DNA of 64,000 bases from NCEH01 sp002257205 (GTDB lineage: Bacteria; Pseudomonadota; Alphaproteobacteria; Rhizobiales; Xanthobacteraceae), in the NCBI RefSeq assembly GCF_043195105.1, contig NZ_JBAFWO010000009.1. One strand, 5' to 3'. The translations under genes were made by a program, and so were the position numbers. Under the pieces are notes generated by a model. The model saw only the letters and a program-made list of their open reading frames with translations, was not told where the DNA came from and did no database searches. Position 1 is the stretch's first letter. The number at the start of each line of letters is the position of its first letter. Shown here piece after piece: positions 57,547 to 64,000 of the stretch.

Positions 57547-58472
57547 TGCACGGCCTCCCTGTCAAGAACGACCCGGCGGAGCCGCTTCGTATCCTCAGCC
57601 TCGGCGCCGGCGTCCAGTCGACCACTCTCGCCCTGATGGCGGCGCATGGCGAAATAGGCCCCCTCCCCCACTGCGCGATCTTTGCCGACACCGGCTGGGA
57701 ACCACGCGCGATCTATGATCATCTTGCCTGGCTCCGTTCGGAGGCGGTCCTGCCATTTCCGGTGCATGTTGTCGCGGCCGGCAATCTCCGCGAGGATCTC
57801 CTGGACGGCGCCCGCGGCCTGCGATGGGCTTCGATTCCCGCTTTCACCCGCACCGTGACGCCCGCTGGCGCCCCGATCGCCGTCTATGGCGAAGATGAGG
57901 ATGGCGAAGACGTCCAGATCGGCGAGCGGGTCCTCGCGACCGATCTCGTCGACGTCGGCATGATCCGCCGCCAATGCACGTCAGAGTACAAGATCGTGCC
58001 CATCCGCAGGAAGGTCCGGGAGCTCGCAGGTCTCACCGGCCGACACTCGCCGAACCACGCTGTCGTCGAACAGTGGATCGGCATCTCGCTAGACGAAGTG
58101 GTCCGGATGAAGCCGAGCCGGGAAGCCTGGCAGGTCAATCGCTGGCCCCTGATCGAGCGGCGGATGACTCGCTGGGATTGCCTGCGCTGGCTCGATCGGC
58201 ACGGATATCCTCGACCGCCGAAGAGCAGCTGCATCGGGTGTCCGTTCCACAGCGACGCCATGTGGCGCGCTCTTCGCGACCACGACGCGGAAGGGTGGCG
58301 TGACGCGGTCACCGTCGACCGCGCGATTCGAACAGGCATGCGGGGCATGCGCGCCGAGCTCTACCTCCATCGTTCGGCCGTTCCGCTGGAGCAGGCGGAT
58401 CTGTCGACCGCCGCCGACCGCGGTCAGCAGGATCTCTTCGCGAACGAATGCGAAGGCCTGTGCGGCGTCTGA
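57546..58472 (+). CDS. PAPS-reductase-like PP-loop protein with CxxC
   Basis: A 308-residue protein of the adenine nucleotide alpha-hydrolase family. The PP-loop is ILSLGAGVQSTTLALM (SxGxxS type), followed by AIFADTGWEPRAIYDHL, RRQCTSEYKIVPIRR and SSCIGCPFHSDAMWR. The architecture resembles DndC and PAPS reductase, but with no Dnd partners nearby. It is coupled to the ArdC-like gene (TGATG). It may modify DNA or a nucleotide with sulfur, or act in defence or anti-defence; this is inference. Confidence 0.78.
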   Translation: MHGLPVKNDPAEPLRILSLGAGVQSTTLALMAAHGEIGPLPHCAIFADTGWEPRAIYDHLAWLRSEAVLPFPVHVVAAGNLREDLLDGARGLRWASIPAFTRTVTPAGAPIAVYGEDEDGEDVQIGERVLATDLVDVGMIRRQCTSEYKIVPIRRKVRELAGLTGRHSPNHAVVEQWIGISLDEVVRMKPSREAWQVNRWPLIERRMTRWDCLRWLDRHGYPRPPKSSCIGCPFHSDAMWRALRDHDAEGWRDAVTVDRAIRTGMRGMRAELYLHRSAVPLEQADLSTAADRGQQDLFANECEGLCGV

Positions 58473-58493
58473 GCCGATGATCTCAACTCCGCT

Positions 58494-58874
58494 TCAATGC
58501 GACGAAGCTAAATCACAGCAGGCCGATAATTCTTCTGCCGGCAACGCAATAACATGGCCGGCGGGAACAAATCCAAGTTCGTCACAGAGATCACGGAACG
58601 CGATCCGACGTGATTCTTTCTCGGCTTCGGCAGCGACACAGACTTGCACACGCTCGTTCTCGCACAGATCTGAAGGGCTGCAGATTGCGCAGTTCATCCG
58701 GTGCAGCGTGCGCTCCCACGCGACCAGCGCCATCAGATAGGCGCGGTGCGCGGCGACGGCGCGCTCCTCCAGGGAACCCGGCTCGGGTGCGACGGCTTTT
58801 GCCACGCCTCGGTCTCCCACTCCCAGGGCATGTGTCTGCGGTCCGCCCCCGCAAACATGCCCTCGACCACCCAT
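58494..58874 (-). CDS. Small Cys-containing protein, unknown
   Basis: A frame of about 126 codons on the minus strand. The conserved-looking part is HRAYLMALVAWERTLHRMNC followed by AICSPSDLCENERVQVC, CDELGFVPAGHVIALP. Its start is uncertain (ATG 58874 has no good ribosome binding site; GTG near 58806 is possible). The helix plus Cys cluster suggests metal binding. No family recognised. It is convergent with the PP-loop gene. Confidence 0.45.
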   Translation of the reverse strand: MGGRGHVCGGGPQTHALGVGDRGVAKAVAPEPGSLEERAVAAHRAYLMALVAWERTLHRMNCAICSPSDLCENERVQVCVAAEAEKESRRIAFRDLCDELGFVPAGHVIALPAEELSACCDLASSH

Positions 58875-59154
58875 GATCGGGGAGTTGGAAAACCGAGAGT
58901 ACCCGGTCCCTACGACCTTTAGCACCCGGGGGCGCCTGGACATACGTCGCAGGCTCCCCGACCGCATGGTCAAGGAATCCGGCGCCGTAACGGCCGGCGC
59001 CAAACCGGTACTCTTGGGGTTTCCACGCCCCAGGGCGGCGCGTACCGCCCCGCAGCTTTCATACCGAGTCGGGGCGCTCGGTTCCAGATCGTTGTTCGGC
59101 CGTCAACATTTCCGTCGCGGGCGCCGGCCGGGCTGCGGCCGTTCGTGCCCGAGC
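58875..59154. other. Intergenic region upstream of parB leader
   Basis: No secure gene is seen in these 280 bp. They are GC-rich and include short inverted repeats (for example CTTGGGG and CCCCAGG around 59013-59034). Conserved leader copy B begins at 59155. Confidence 0.3.
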
Positions 59155-59241
59155 CGAGAGCGAGAGAGGGGCCGGGTCACTTCGTGACGGATCAGGAGGC
59201 GGGGAGAGAGGCTCCCGGCCGGTCCGCCACGGAGAACGAAC
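59155..59241 (+). promoter_or_regulatory. Conserved leader copy B (upstream of parB-like gene)
   Basis: This is the second copy of the leader described upstream of the ardC-like gene. Shared blocks in order: GAGAGCGAGAG, GGCCGGGTC, CGTGACGG, GGAGAGAGGCTC and CGGCCGGTCCG, then CGGAGA just before the start codon. Confidence 0.5.
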
Positions 59242-61368
59242 ATGGCACCTGCCATCCAGAAGATCGTCCTGAACGGCGCCCGGGACATCGCCTTCAACAA
59301 GCTGATCCTGTCCCAGGCGAATGTTCGCCGGATCAAGGCCGGCGTGAGCGTCGAGGAACTGGCGGAGGATATCGCCCGCCGCAAGCTGTTGCAGAGCCTG
59401 AATGTCCGCCCCGTGCTCGACGAGGAGGGAACCGAGACCGGCATGTACGAGGTTCCCGCCGGCGGCCGCCGCTATCGTGCCCTCGAACTCCTCGTGAAGC
59501 AGAAGCGCCTCGCCAAGACTGCGTTGGTGCCCTGCGTCGTCGGGGACGCCTCGTCCGGCACCTCGGCGGAGGAGGATTCGCTTGCCGAGAACGTCCAGCG
59601 CCAGGCGCTCCACCCGCTCGACCAGTTCCGCAGCTTCAAGGCCCTGATCGACAAGGGCCTTAGCGAGGAGGAGATCGCCGCACGCTTCTTCGTGCCGGTC
59701 AATGTCGTCAAGCAGCGGCTGCGGCTCACGACCATCTCGGAAAAGCTGCTCGAGGTCTATGCGGCCGAGGATATGACGCTGGAGCAGCTCACCGCGTTCA
59801 GCGTTTCCTCGGACCATGCCCGTCAGGAGCAGATCTGGGACAGCCTGTCCCGTTCCTACAACAAGGAGGCCTATTACATCCGCAGGCTTCTCACCGAGAG
59901 CGCGGTGCGCGTCAGCGACCGTCGCGCTCAGTTCGTCGGCCTCGACGCCTATGAAGCGGCCGGCGGCGTGGTGATGCGTGATCTCTTCACCGACGATCAT
60001 GGCGGCTGGCTGCAGGATCCGGCGCTTCTCGACCGGCTGGTCGACGACAGGCTCAAGGCGGAGGCGCAGACCATCGCGAGCGAGGGCTGGAAATGGGTCT
60101 CGGCGGCACTCGACTTCAAGTACGGCTACGCAAACGGCCTGCGCCGTCTGGTCGGCGAACCGATCGACATGTCGGCGGAGGAGCTTGCGAGCTACGAGGC
60201 GCTTAAGGCCGAGTTCGACACGCTGAACGAGCAGTATGACAGCGCCGAGGAGCTTCCCGACGAGGTCGATGAGCGCCTTGGTGAACTCGAGACGGCGATC
60301 GCGGAATTCGAGGATCGCCCGCTTCGCTACGATCCGGCCGATATCGCCCGAGCTGGCGTGTTCGTCAGCATCGATGCCGATGGTGAGCTCGAAATCGAGC
60401 GTGGCTTCGTCAGGCCGGAAGACGAGGCCGCCCCTGATGCAGACGCCGGCACCGCGACCGGGGGCGACAATCCCGGCGCAGGCGCTCGCGCACCTGTCTC
60501 GCAGGCGGCGATCACCGTCGGCGGAGCGCCCACGGGCGATGGCGACGGCGTGGAGGCGGAACCGGAAGAGGAGGACACCCTCCGCCCGCTTTCCGAGCGT
60601 CTGATCATCGAGCTGACGGCGCATCGCACGTTGGCCCTGCGCGAGGCGGTCGGGGCGGATTTCGACACGGCCTTCCTCGCGGTGCTGCATGTGCTCGTGC
60701 TGAACGCCTTCTACCGCTATGCGTCGGACACCTGCGTCGAGATCACCGCCAAGAGCAGCGGCTTCACGGCTCAGGCCCCGGGCCTGAAGGACACGCCGTC
60801 CGCCAAGGCGATCGGTGAGCGGCACGAGGAATGGCAGAAGCACCTGCCGGAGAAGTCCGCGGATCTGTGGAACGCCCTGGTCGCTTTCGACGGCGACAGC
60901 CGCCAGGCGCTCTTCGCGTACTGCGCGTCGCTCTCGGTGAACGCCGTGCATGAGCCCTGGAACCGCAACAAGGACCGGCAGGCTCACGCCGATCATCTGG
61001 CGCGCGCCGTGGCACTGGACATGGCGGCGGTCGGCTGGGTCCCGACGGTCGAGAACTATCTCGGCCGCGTGCCCAAGGTCCGGATCCTCGAGGCGGTGCG
61101 CGAGGCGAAGGGGGAGCAATCCGCGCAGCTCATCGACCACCTGAAGAAGGCCGACATGGCAGCCGAAGCTCAACGTCTGCTCGCCGACTCCGGCTGGCTG
61201 CCCGAGCCGCTGCGCACGGGCGACGTGGCCGTCGAGGGACCTGATGCGTCGGCCCACGACGCCGGCGACGAGGACCTGCCTGAATTCCTCGCCGGCGACA
61301 TCGATGCCGACGAAGGCGCGACCGGCGATCCGGACGGCGAACTCGAACACCTCGACGCGGCCGAATGA
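59242..61368 (+). CDS. Large ParB-like partition/nuclease-domain protein
   Basis: A 708-residue protein, more than twice the usual ParB length. The ParB N-domain reads LILSQANVRRIKAGVSVEEL, the ATP/CTP-binding motif is AGGRRYRALELL (GERRxRA type) and the ENVQRQALHPLDQFRSFKAL segment follows. The HTH KGLSEEEIAARFFVPVNVVK is next. The long C-terminal part has an acidic linker (about residues 330-450) and a helical domain of unknown fold. Such large ParB-like proteins are common on alphaproteobacterial plasmids and ICEs and may have a role beyond partition. No parA is visible. Confidence 0.85.
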   Translation: MAPAIQKIVLNGARDIAFNKLILSQANVRRIKAGVSVEELAEDIARRKLLQSLNVRPVLDEEGTETGMYEVPAGGRRYRALELLVKQKRLAKTALVPCVVGDASSGTSAEEDSLAENVQRQALHPLDQFRSFKALIDKGLSEEEIAARFFVPVNVVKQRLRLTTISEKLLEVYAAEDMTLEQLTAFSVSSDHARQEQIWDSLSRSYNKEAYYIRRLLTESAVRVSDRRAQFVGLDAYEAAGGVVMRDLFTDDHGGWLQDPALLDRLVDDRLKAEAQTIASEGWKWVSAALDFKYGYANGLRRLVGEPIDMSAEELASYEALKAEFDTLNEQYDSAEELPDEVDERLGELETAIAEFEDRPLRYDPADIARAGVFVSIDADGELEIERGFVRPEDEAAPDADAGTATGGDNPGAGARAPVSQAAITVGGAPTGDGDGVEAEPEEEDTLRPLSERLIIELTAHRTLALREAVGADFDTAFLAVLHVLVLNAFYRYASDTCVEITAKSSGFTAQAPGLKDTPSAKAIGERHEEWQKHLPEKSADLWNALVAFDGDSRQALFAYCASLSVNAVHEPWNRNKDRQAHADHLARAVALDMAAVGWVPTVENYLGRVPKVRILEAVREAKGEQSAQLIDHLKKADMAAEAQRLLADSGWLPEPLRTGDVAVEGPDASAHDAGDEDLPEFLAGDIDADEGATGDPDGELEHLDAAE

Positions 61369-61381
61369 TCCGCTGAGACGT

Positions 61382-61403
61382 CGGGGCGGCATTGGTCGCC
61401 CCG
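61382..61403 (+). terminator. Hairpin after parB-like gene
   Basis: CGGGGCG (61382-61388) and CGCCCCG (61397-61403) pair perfectly over 7 bp with an 8 base loop, followed by CTCCTTTC. It lies 13 bp after the stop codon. The T-tract is weak, so termination may be partial. Confidence 0.5.
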
Positions 61404-61432
61404 GCTCCTTTCACCCCACCATCCGCAGATGA

Positions 61433-61451
61433 GCCCGGCCCCGCGCCGGGC
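61433..61451 (+). terminator. Intergenic hairpin 1 of a repeated type
   Basis: GCCCGGC-CCCGC-GCCGGGC, followed by TTCGTCGTTTC and then the ribosome binding site GGAGCC of the gene at 61475. The same 7 bp stem recurs at 62364 and 63096. Confidence 0.5.
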
Positions 61452-61474
61452 TTCGTCGTTTCTGGAGCCCAATC

Positions 61475-61966
61475 ATGTCCGCCAAGGCAATCTACGACAC
61501 GGCGCCCCTCGGCGCCCTCATCCGGTTCTCCGACGGCACCCCCCGGCCGCCGGCGCGCTTCACCAGGAAGCTTGCAGCATGGCGGCGGTCCAATGGCGTC
61601 GGCCGGCTCATCCGCAAGTCCCCGGCCTTCGGAACCGGCCGGTTCAGCGGGATTGCCACCATCACCCTGCATGAGGGCGACATCAGCAGCGCCGATATCG
61701 TGCTCGTCATCGTCCATCGCACCCATGGCGTCGACAGCGCCTTGCAGTTCGAGGTCATCGACATTCCCAAAGCCGCCAGGTGGCGCATCGTGCGGCCCTA
61801 TGGCGAAGCCGTCGAGCTTCTCCATCTCGCCGATGACCGCGCCGCGGCCGACGCTTGGCTCAGGCAGAACCGACACCCCGAGGCCCGCATCGAGCAGATC
61901 GACGACTTCGGCGATGCATCCGCCGCCGACGACGCATCGGGGACTCCGGCGCAGGAGGCCGTGTGA
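61475..61966 (+). CDS. ICE accessory protein, unknown function
   Basis: A 163-residue soluble protein. It has a basic N-terminal region (PPARFTRKLAAWRRSNGVGR), a beta-rich core (FSGIATITLHEGDISSADIV, then WRIVRPYGEAVELLH) and an acidic tail. GGAGCC precedes ATG 61475. The TGATG overlap couples it to the next gene. It is one of several small genes typical of the parB-downstream region of rhizobial ICEs; no function is known to me. Confidence 0.65.
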   Translation: MSAKAIYDTAPLGALIRFSDGTPRPPARFTRKLAAWRRSNGVGRLIRKSPAFGTGRFSGIATITLHEGDISSADIVLVIVHRTHGVDSALQFEVIDIPKAARWRIVRPYGEAVELLHLADDRAAADAWLRQNRHPEARIEQIDDFGDASAADDASGTPAQEAV

Positions 61967-62340
61967 TGGACTGGTACGCCGACTGCTCCTATCACGCTGA
62001 ACGCAAGCGCCGGTTCCACGCGACGGCCCGAGCGCGCCTGCGCCAGCTCGTCGCCGAATTGCGCCTTCCTGCCGGCCGCTTCGATCTCCGCTCGAACCAG
62101 GGCGGCATCGCCGTCTCGGGCGAAATCACTCTCCATGGCGAGCAGATCTATGTGCAGGTCTGCCAGCCGGCGAGCCGCTGCGACACCGGCATTCTCATCC
62201 GGACCTGTCGCGATCGCCGCGACTATACCGGCGGCGCCAATCACTTCGCGCCGCTGTCCCTGCTCGACGACATACCCGCCCTCGCCGCGCAGGTGCGCGC
62301 CGTGATGGCGACCCGGCCGAGCCCATCGCACGCCGCCTGA
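61966..62340 (+). CDS. ICE accessory protein, unknown function
   Basis: A 124-residue soluble protein starting in the TGATG overlap. It begins MDWYADCSYHAERKRRFHA and contains LRLPAGRFDLRSNQGGIAVS, then ITLHGEQIYVQVCQPASRCD and RRDYTGGANHFAPL. The mix of strands and loops suggests a small alpha/beta domain. No family recognised. Confidence 0.65.
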   Translation: MDWYADCSYHAERKRRFHATARARLRQLVAELRLPAGRFDLRSNQGGIAVSGEITLHGEQIYVQVCQPASRCDTGILIRTCRDRRDYTGGANHFAPLSLLDDIPALAAQVRAVMATRPSPSHAA

Positions 62341-62363
62341 TGTCCCATCCCCATCAACCTGCA

Positions 62364-62383
62364 GCCCGGCAGCGATGCCGGGC
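62364..62383 (+). terminator. Intergenic hairpin 2 of a repeated type
   Basis: GCCCGGC-AGCGAT-GCCGGGC followed by CGCTTCCGTTTC and the ribosome binding site AGGAGC of the gene at 62408. Same stem as hairpins 1 and 3. Confidence 0.5.
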
Positions 62384-62407
62384 CGCTTCCGTTTCAGGAG
62401 CACGACG

Positions 62408-63046
62408 ATGCCCGCCTTCACCATCGAGACCACCTATCACCTGCCGGTTTTCCGGCATCAGACATACGAGGCCGAGACGCTCGCGCAGGCCTGCCGTCTG
62501 GCCATCGAGGACGATGACTGGTCGCGCGAGCAACGCGACTATGAGAGCGCCGGAGAGACCTATGTGTCCGGCATCTGGCCCGGCGCCGACGCCGCCTATT
62601 ATGGGGTCGCGTTGCCGGTGCCGACCCACTTCGGCGAGGCCGTCACCCGCAAGGCCGTTCATTTCGAGATCCTGCTCGGGCTGCTGAAACTGCTCGCCCA
62701 GGACCGCGATCTCGATGGGCAGGAAAGATCCTACTGGATTCCGCGCGCCCATGCGGCGATCGCCAAGGGCGAAGCGATCCTTGCCGGCGCCCGCGACCCC
62801 GATATCGGCGACATCCCGCCGACCGGTTTCGTCGTCGCCCGCGTGATCAACAGCTTCGGCGAACAGGACTACCTGTGCGGCTGGGACCCCGAATGGGGAA
62901 CACGCGCTTCCCTGTCGATTGCACGGGCGTTTCGCTTTCTCGAGCGCAAGGACGCCGACGCCGCTTGCGAACGTGCTCGCCTGCTGGTGCCGACCTTCGT
63001 CGACGGACGACCCGTCGAATACCAAGTGATCCCGGCGCCGCCGTGA
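62408..63046 (+). CDS. ICE accessory protein, unknown function
   Basis: A 212-residue protein from ATG 62408 (AGGAGC upstream). It starts MPAFTIETTYHLPVFRHQTY, with ETLAQACRLAIEDDDW, the middle RSYWIPRAHAAIAKGEAILA and the end CERARLLVPTFVDGRPVEYQ. A two-domain alpha/beta fold is likely. Similar proteins occur in ICE gene strings with DUF6878-like neighbours. Function unknown. Confidence 0.65.
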   Translation: MPAFTIETTYHLPVFRHQTYEAETLAQACRLAIEDDDWSREQRDYESAGETYVSGIWPGADAAYYGVALPVPTHFGEAVTRKAVHFEILLGLLKLLAQDRDLDGQERSYWIPRAHAAIAKGEAILAGARDPDIGDIPPTGFVVARVINSFGEQDYLCGWDPEWGTRASLSIARAFRFLERKDADAACERARLLVPTFVDGRPVEYQVIPAPP

Positions 63047-63095
63047 TCGACCGCGGTTTGTCCTGTGCACACTTCTCCTCAAGCGTCCCCAACCC

Positions 63096-63114
63096 GCCCG
63101 GCTTCGAGCCGGGC
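63096..63114 (+). terminator. Intergenic hairpin 3 of a repeated type
   Basis: GCCCGGC-TTCGA-GCCGGGC followed by TTTTCATTTTC, the most terminator-like of the three, and then AGGAGC before the gene at 63137. Confidence 0.6.
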
Positions 63115-63136
63115 TTTTCATTTTCAGGAGCCCATC

Positions 63137-63613
63137 ATGACCAAGGACAACCCTACGCCGATCACGCCGGCCGGCCTCGACGACTGGTCGAGCAAACTCG
63201 ACGAAAGCCATCGGCAGGCCGTTGATCGTCTCACATCGAACAAGGAGACGCTGTTCAACGCGCTCGCGGCCGCCGGCATCACCAGTGTCGCCGTCAATTT
63301 CGACGGCTATGGCGATAGTGGGCAGATCGAGAGCATCGACGCCCTCGCGGGAGCCGAGGCCGTCTCGCTTCCGGACACCCTGGTCGAAATAGCCGGGCTT
63401 GCGTGGGGTGAGCCGGAAGCCAGGACGCAGTTGCTGTCGCTGCGGGCCGCCATCGAGGAACTCGCCTACGACTTCCTCGGCCAGACCCATGGCGGATGGC
63501 AGGACGGCGACGGCGCCTATGGCGATTTCACATTCGACGTCGAACAGCGGTCGATCAGCCTCGACTACAACGAGCGCTACAGCGCCACCGAAAACTACGT
63601 CCACGAGTTCTGA
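63137..63613 (+). CDS. DUF6878-like protein
   Basis: A 158-residue acidic protein, ATG 63137 behind AGGAGC. Its centre reads ITSVAVNFDGYGDSGQIESI, followed by LAYDFLGQTHGGWQDGDGAY and the end DYNERYSATENYVHEF. The V-x-F-D-G-x-GDSGQ element is the mark of a family I associate with DUF6878, found in ICEs and plasmids. The function is not known. Confidence 0.7.
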   Translation: MTKDNPTPITPAGLDDWSSKLDESHRQAVDRLTSNKETLFNALAAAGITSVAVNFDGYGDSGQIESIDALAGAEAVSLPDTLVEIAGLAWGEPEARTQLLSLRAAIEELAYDFLGQTHGGWQDGDGAYGDFTFDVEQRSISLDYNERYSATENYVHEF

Positions 63614-63623
63614 GGAGGCGACG

Positions 63624-64000
63624 ATGGCACATCCCTATCACCACGCCCTGTCCTCGGTGAAGAAATGGGGCGGAACGGTCGAGGACTATCTCGCAATTCA
63701 TAGCTGGTTCGATGCATCGAAGCAGATCACCGCGGACTTTCGCCACCGCGCCTTGCGGCACCACGCCGAGGGCATCTTCATGGCGGAGACCATTTTCGGC
63801 ACCACGATCACGCTCTCGACCGGCCGTGTGATCCCGACCCGCTGGGTCGGCGAACAGCACGTTCAGGAGGATCTCGGCTTCATCCCGTCCTTCGCCGATT
63901 GGGTTCGGACCATCCGCCCGGAGCCCTGGATGGGGCGCGCGCAGCGCCTTGAACTCCAGGTCGATCCCGCCCTGGCGGCAGCGAGCACGGAGGCGGCCTG
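63624..64000 (+). CDS. DUF6915-like protein, runs to the window edge
   Basis: A frame from ATG 63624 (GAGGAGG upstream) reaching the window end after 125 codons; the last two bases TG probably begin a TGA stop. It reads MAHPYHHALSSVKKWGGTVE, YLAIHSWFDASKQI, FRHRALRHHAEGIFMAETIF and VIPTRWVGEQHVQEDLGFIP. The His-rich HHAEGIF and the WxGEQHV element suggest a metal-binding or metal-dependent domain typical of this ICE family. Function unknown. Confidence 0.7.
   Translation, partial: MAHPYHHALSSVKKWGGTVEDYLAIHSWFDASKQITADFRHRALRHHAEGIFMAETIFGTTITLSTGRVIPTRWVGEQHVQEDLGFIPSFADWVRTIRPEPWMGRAQRLELQVDPALAAASTEAA

Noticed and set aside
59059..61392. 777-codon minus-strand frame opposite the ParB-like gene
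   Set aside because: No recognisable domain or start site; the plus strand encodes ParB motifs.
1..64000. tRNA, rRNA, CRISPR arrays, insertion sequences and paired attachment repeats
   Set aside because: I searched by eye and saw no transposase, integrase, array of direct repeats or tRNA-like cloverleaf. A tool-based scan could still find short att repeats.

Overview
The window is GC-rich DNA with long, densely packed genes. Its families (MaoC/phosphotransacetylase-type proteins, PHA metabolism, DUF3141, DUF2274, DUF6878-like and ParB-like ICE proteins, a VirB-type conjugation system) point to an alphaproteobacterium, most likely Hyphomicrobiales (rhizobia and relatives). It reads as accessory DNA: an integrative and conjugative element or a megaplasmid. 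I saw no rRNA, tRNA, transposase or CRISPR array. The organism and replicon type are inferences.

Layout. (1) 0-8.2 kb: the start of an HlyD-like protein, a heavy-metal P-type ATPase with an unusual CPD motif plus an MFS pump, PPK2, a zinc alcohol dehydrogenase, and a cyclopropane-fatty-acid synthase that breaks off. (2) 8.2-13.7 kb: an AlpA-like excisionase-type gene, then a copper and thiol cassette (multicopper oxidase, DUF411, two TlpA-like thioredoxins, SCO1). (3) 14-22 kb: a lead/zinc/cadmium cassette resembling pbr (MerR regulator, P1B ATPase with four HMA repeats, LspA, CcdA, broken UppP, CDF exporter). An adenylate-forming ligase diverges from the regulator. Three MerR-type promoters carry the same dyad. 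(4) 22.3-24.4 kb: a LysR regulator and a scar joining a trbI remnant to a truncated maoC. (5) 24.4-35.4 kb: a microaerobic/stress block with an ECF sigma factor, phaB-phaA-phasin-DUF3141, a Crp/Fnr regulator, a NifX-like protein, DUF2933 and a Spy-like protein. (6) 35.5-48.5 kb: a complete virB1-virB11/virD4 conjugation operon on the minus strand. (7) 48.6-53.4 kb: a divergent operon of exported proteins, SSB, two nuclease-fold proteins and a transglycosylase-like protein. (8) 53.4-64 kb: an acyl-homoserine-lactone synthase, WGR protein, MqsRA toxin-antitoxin, ArdC-like protein, PP-loop protein, large ParB-like protein and a string of small ICE genes.

How the parts work together. Region 1 and region 5 share FNR/FixK-type boxes (TTGAT-N4-ATCAA and close variants). 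Several lie 59-65 bp before a start codon, and one has a CATAAT element exactly where a class II activated promoter needs it. This suggests one oxygen- or redox-responsive regulon covering metal export, fermentation, PHA and stress genes. Regions 2 and 3 handle copper and Pb/Zn/Cd. Regions 6-8 form the transfer and maintenance backbone, probably linked to quorum sensing. No relaxase and no LuxR partner were found in the window.
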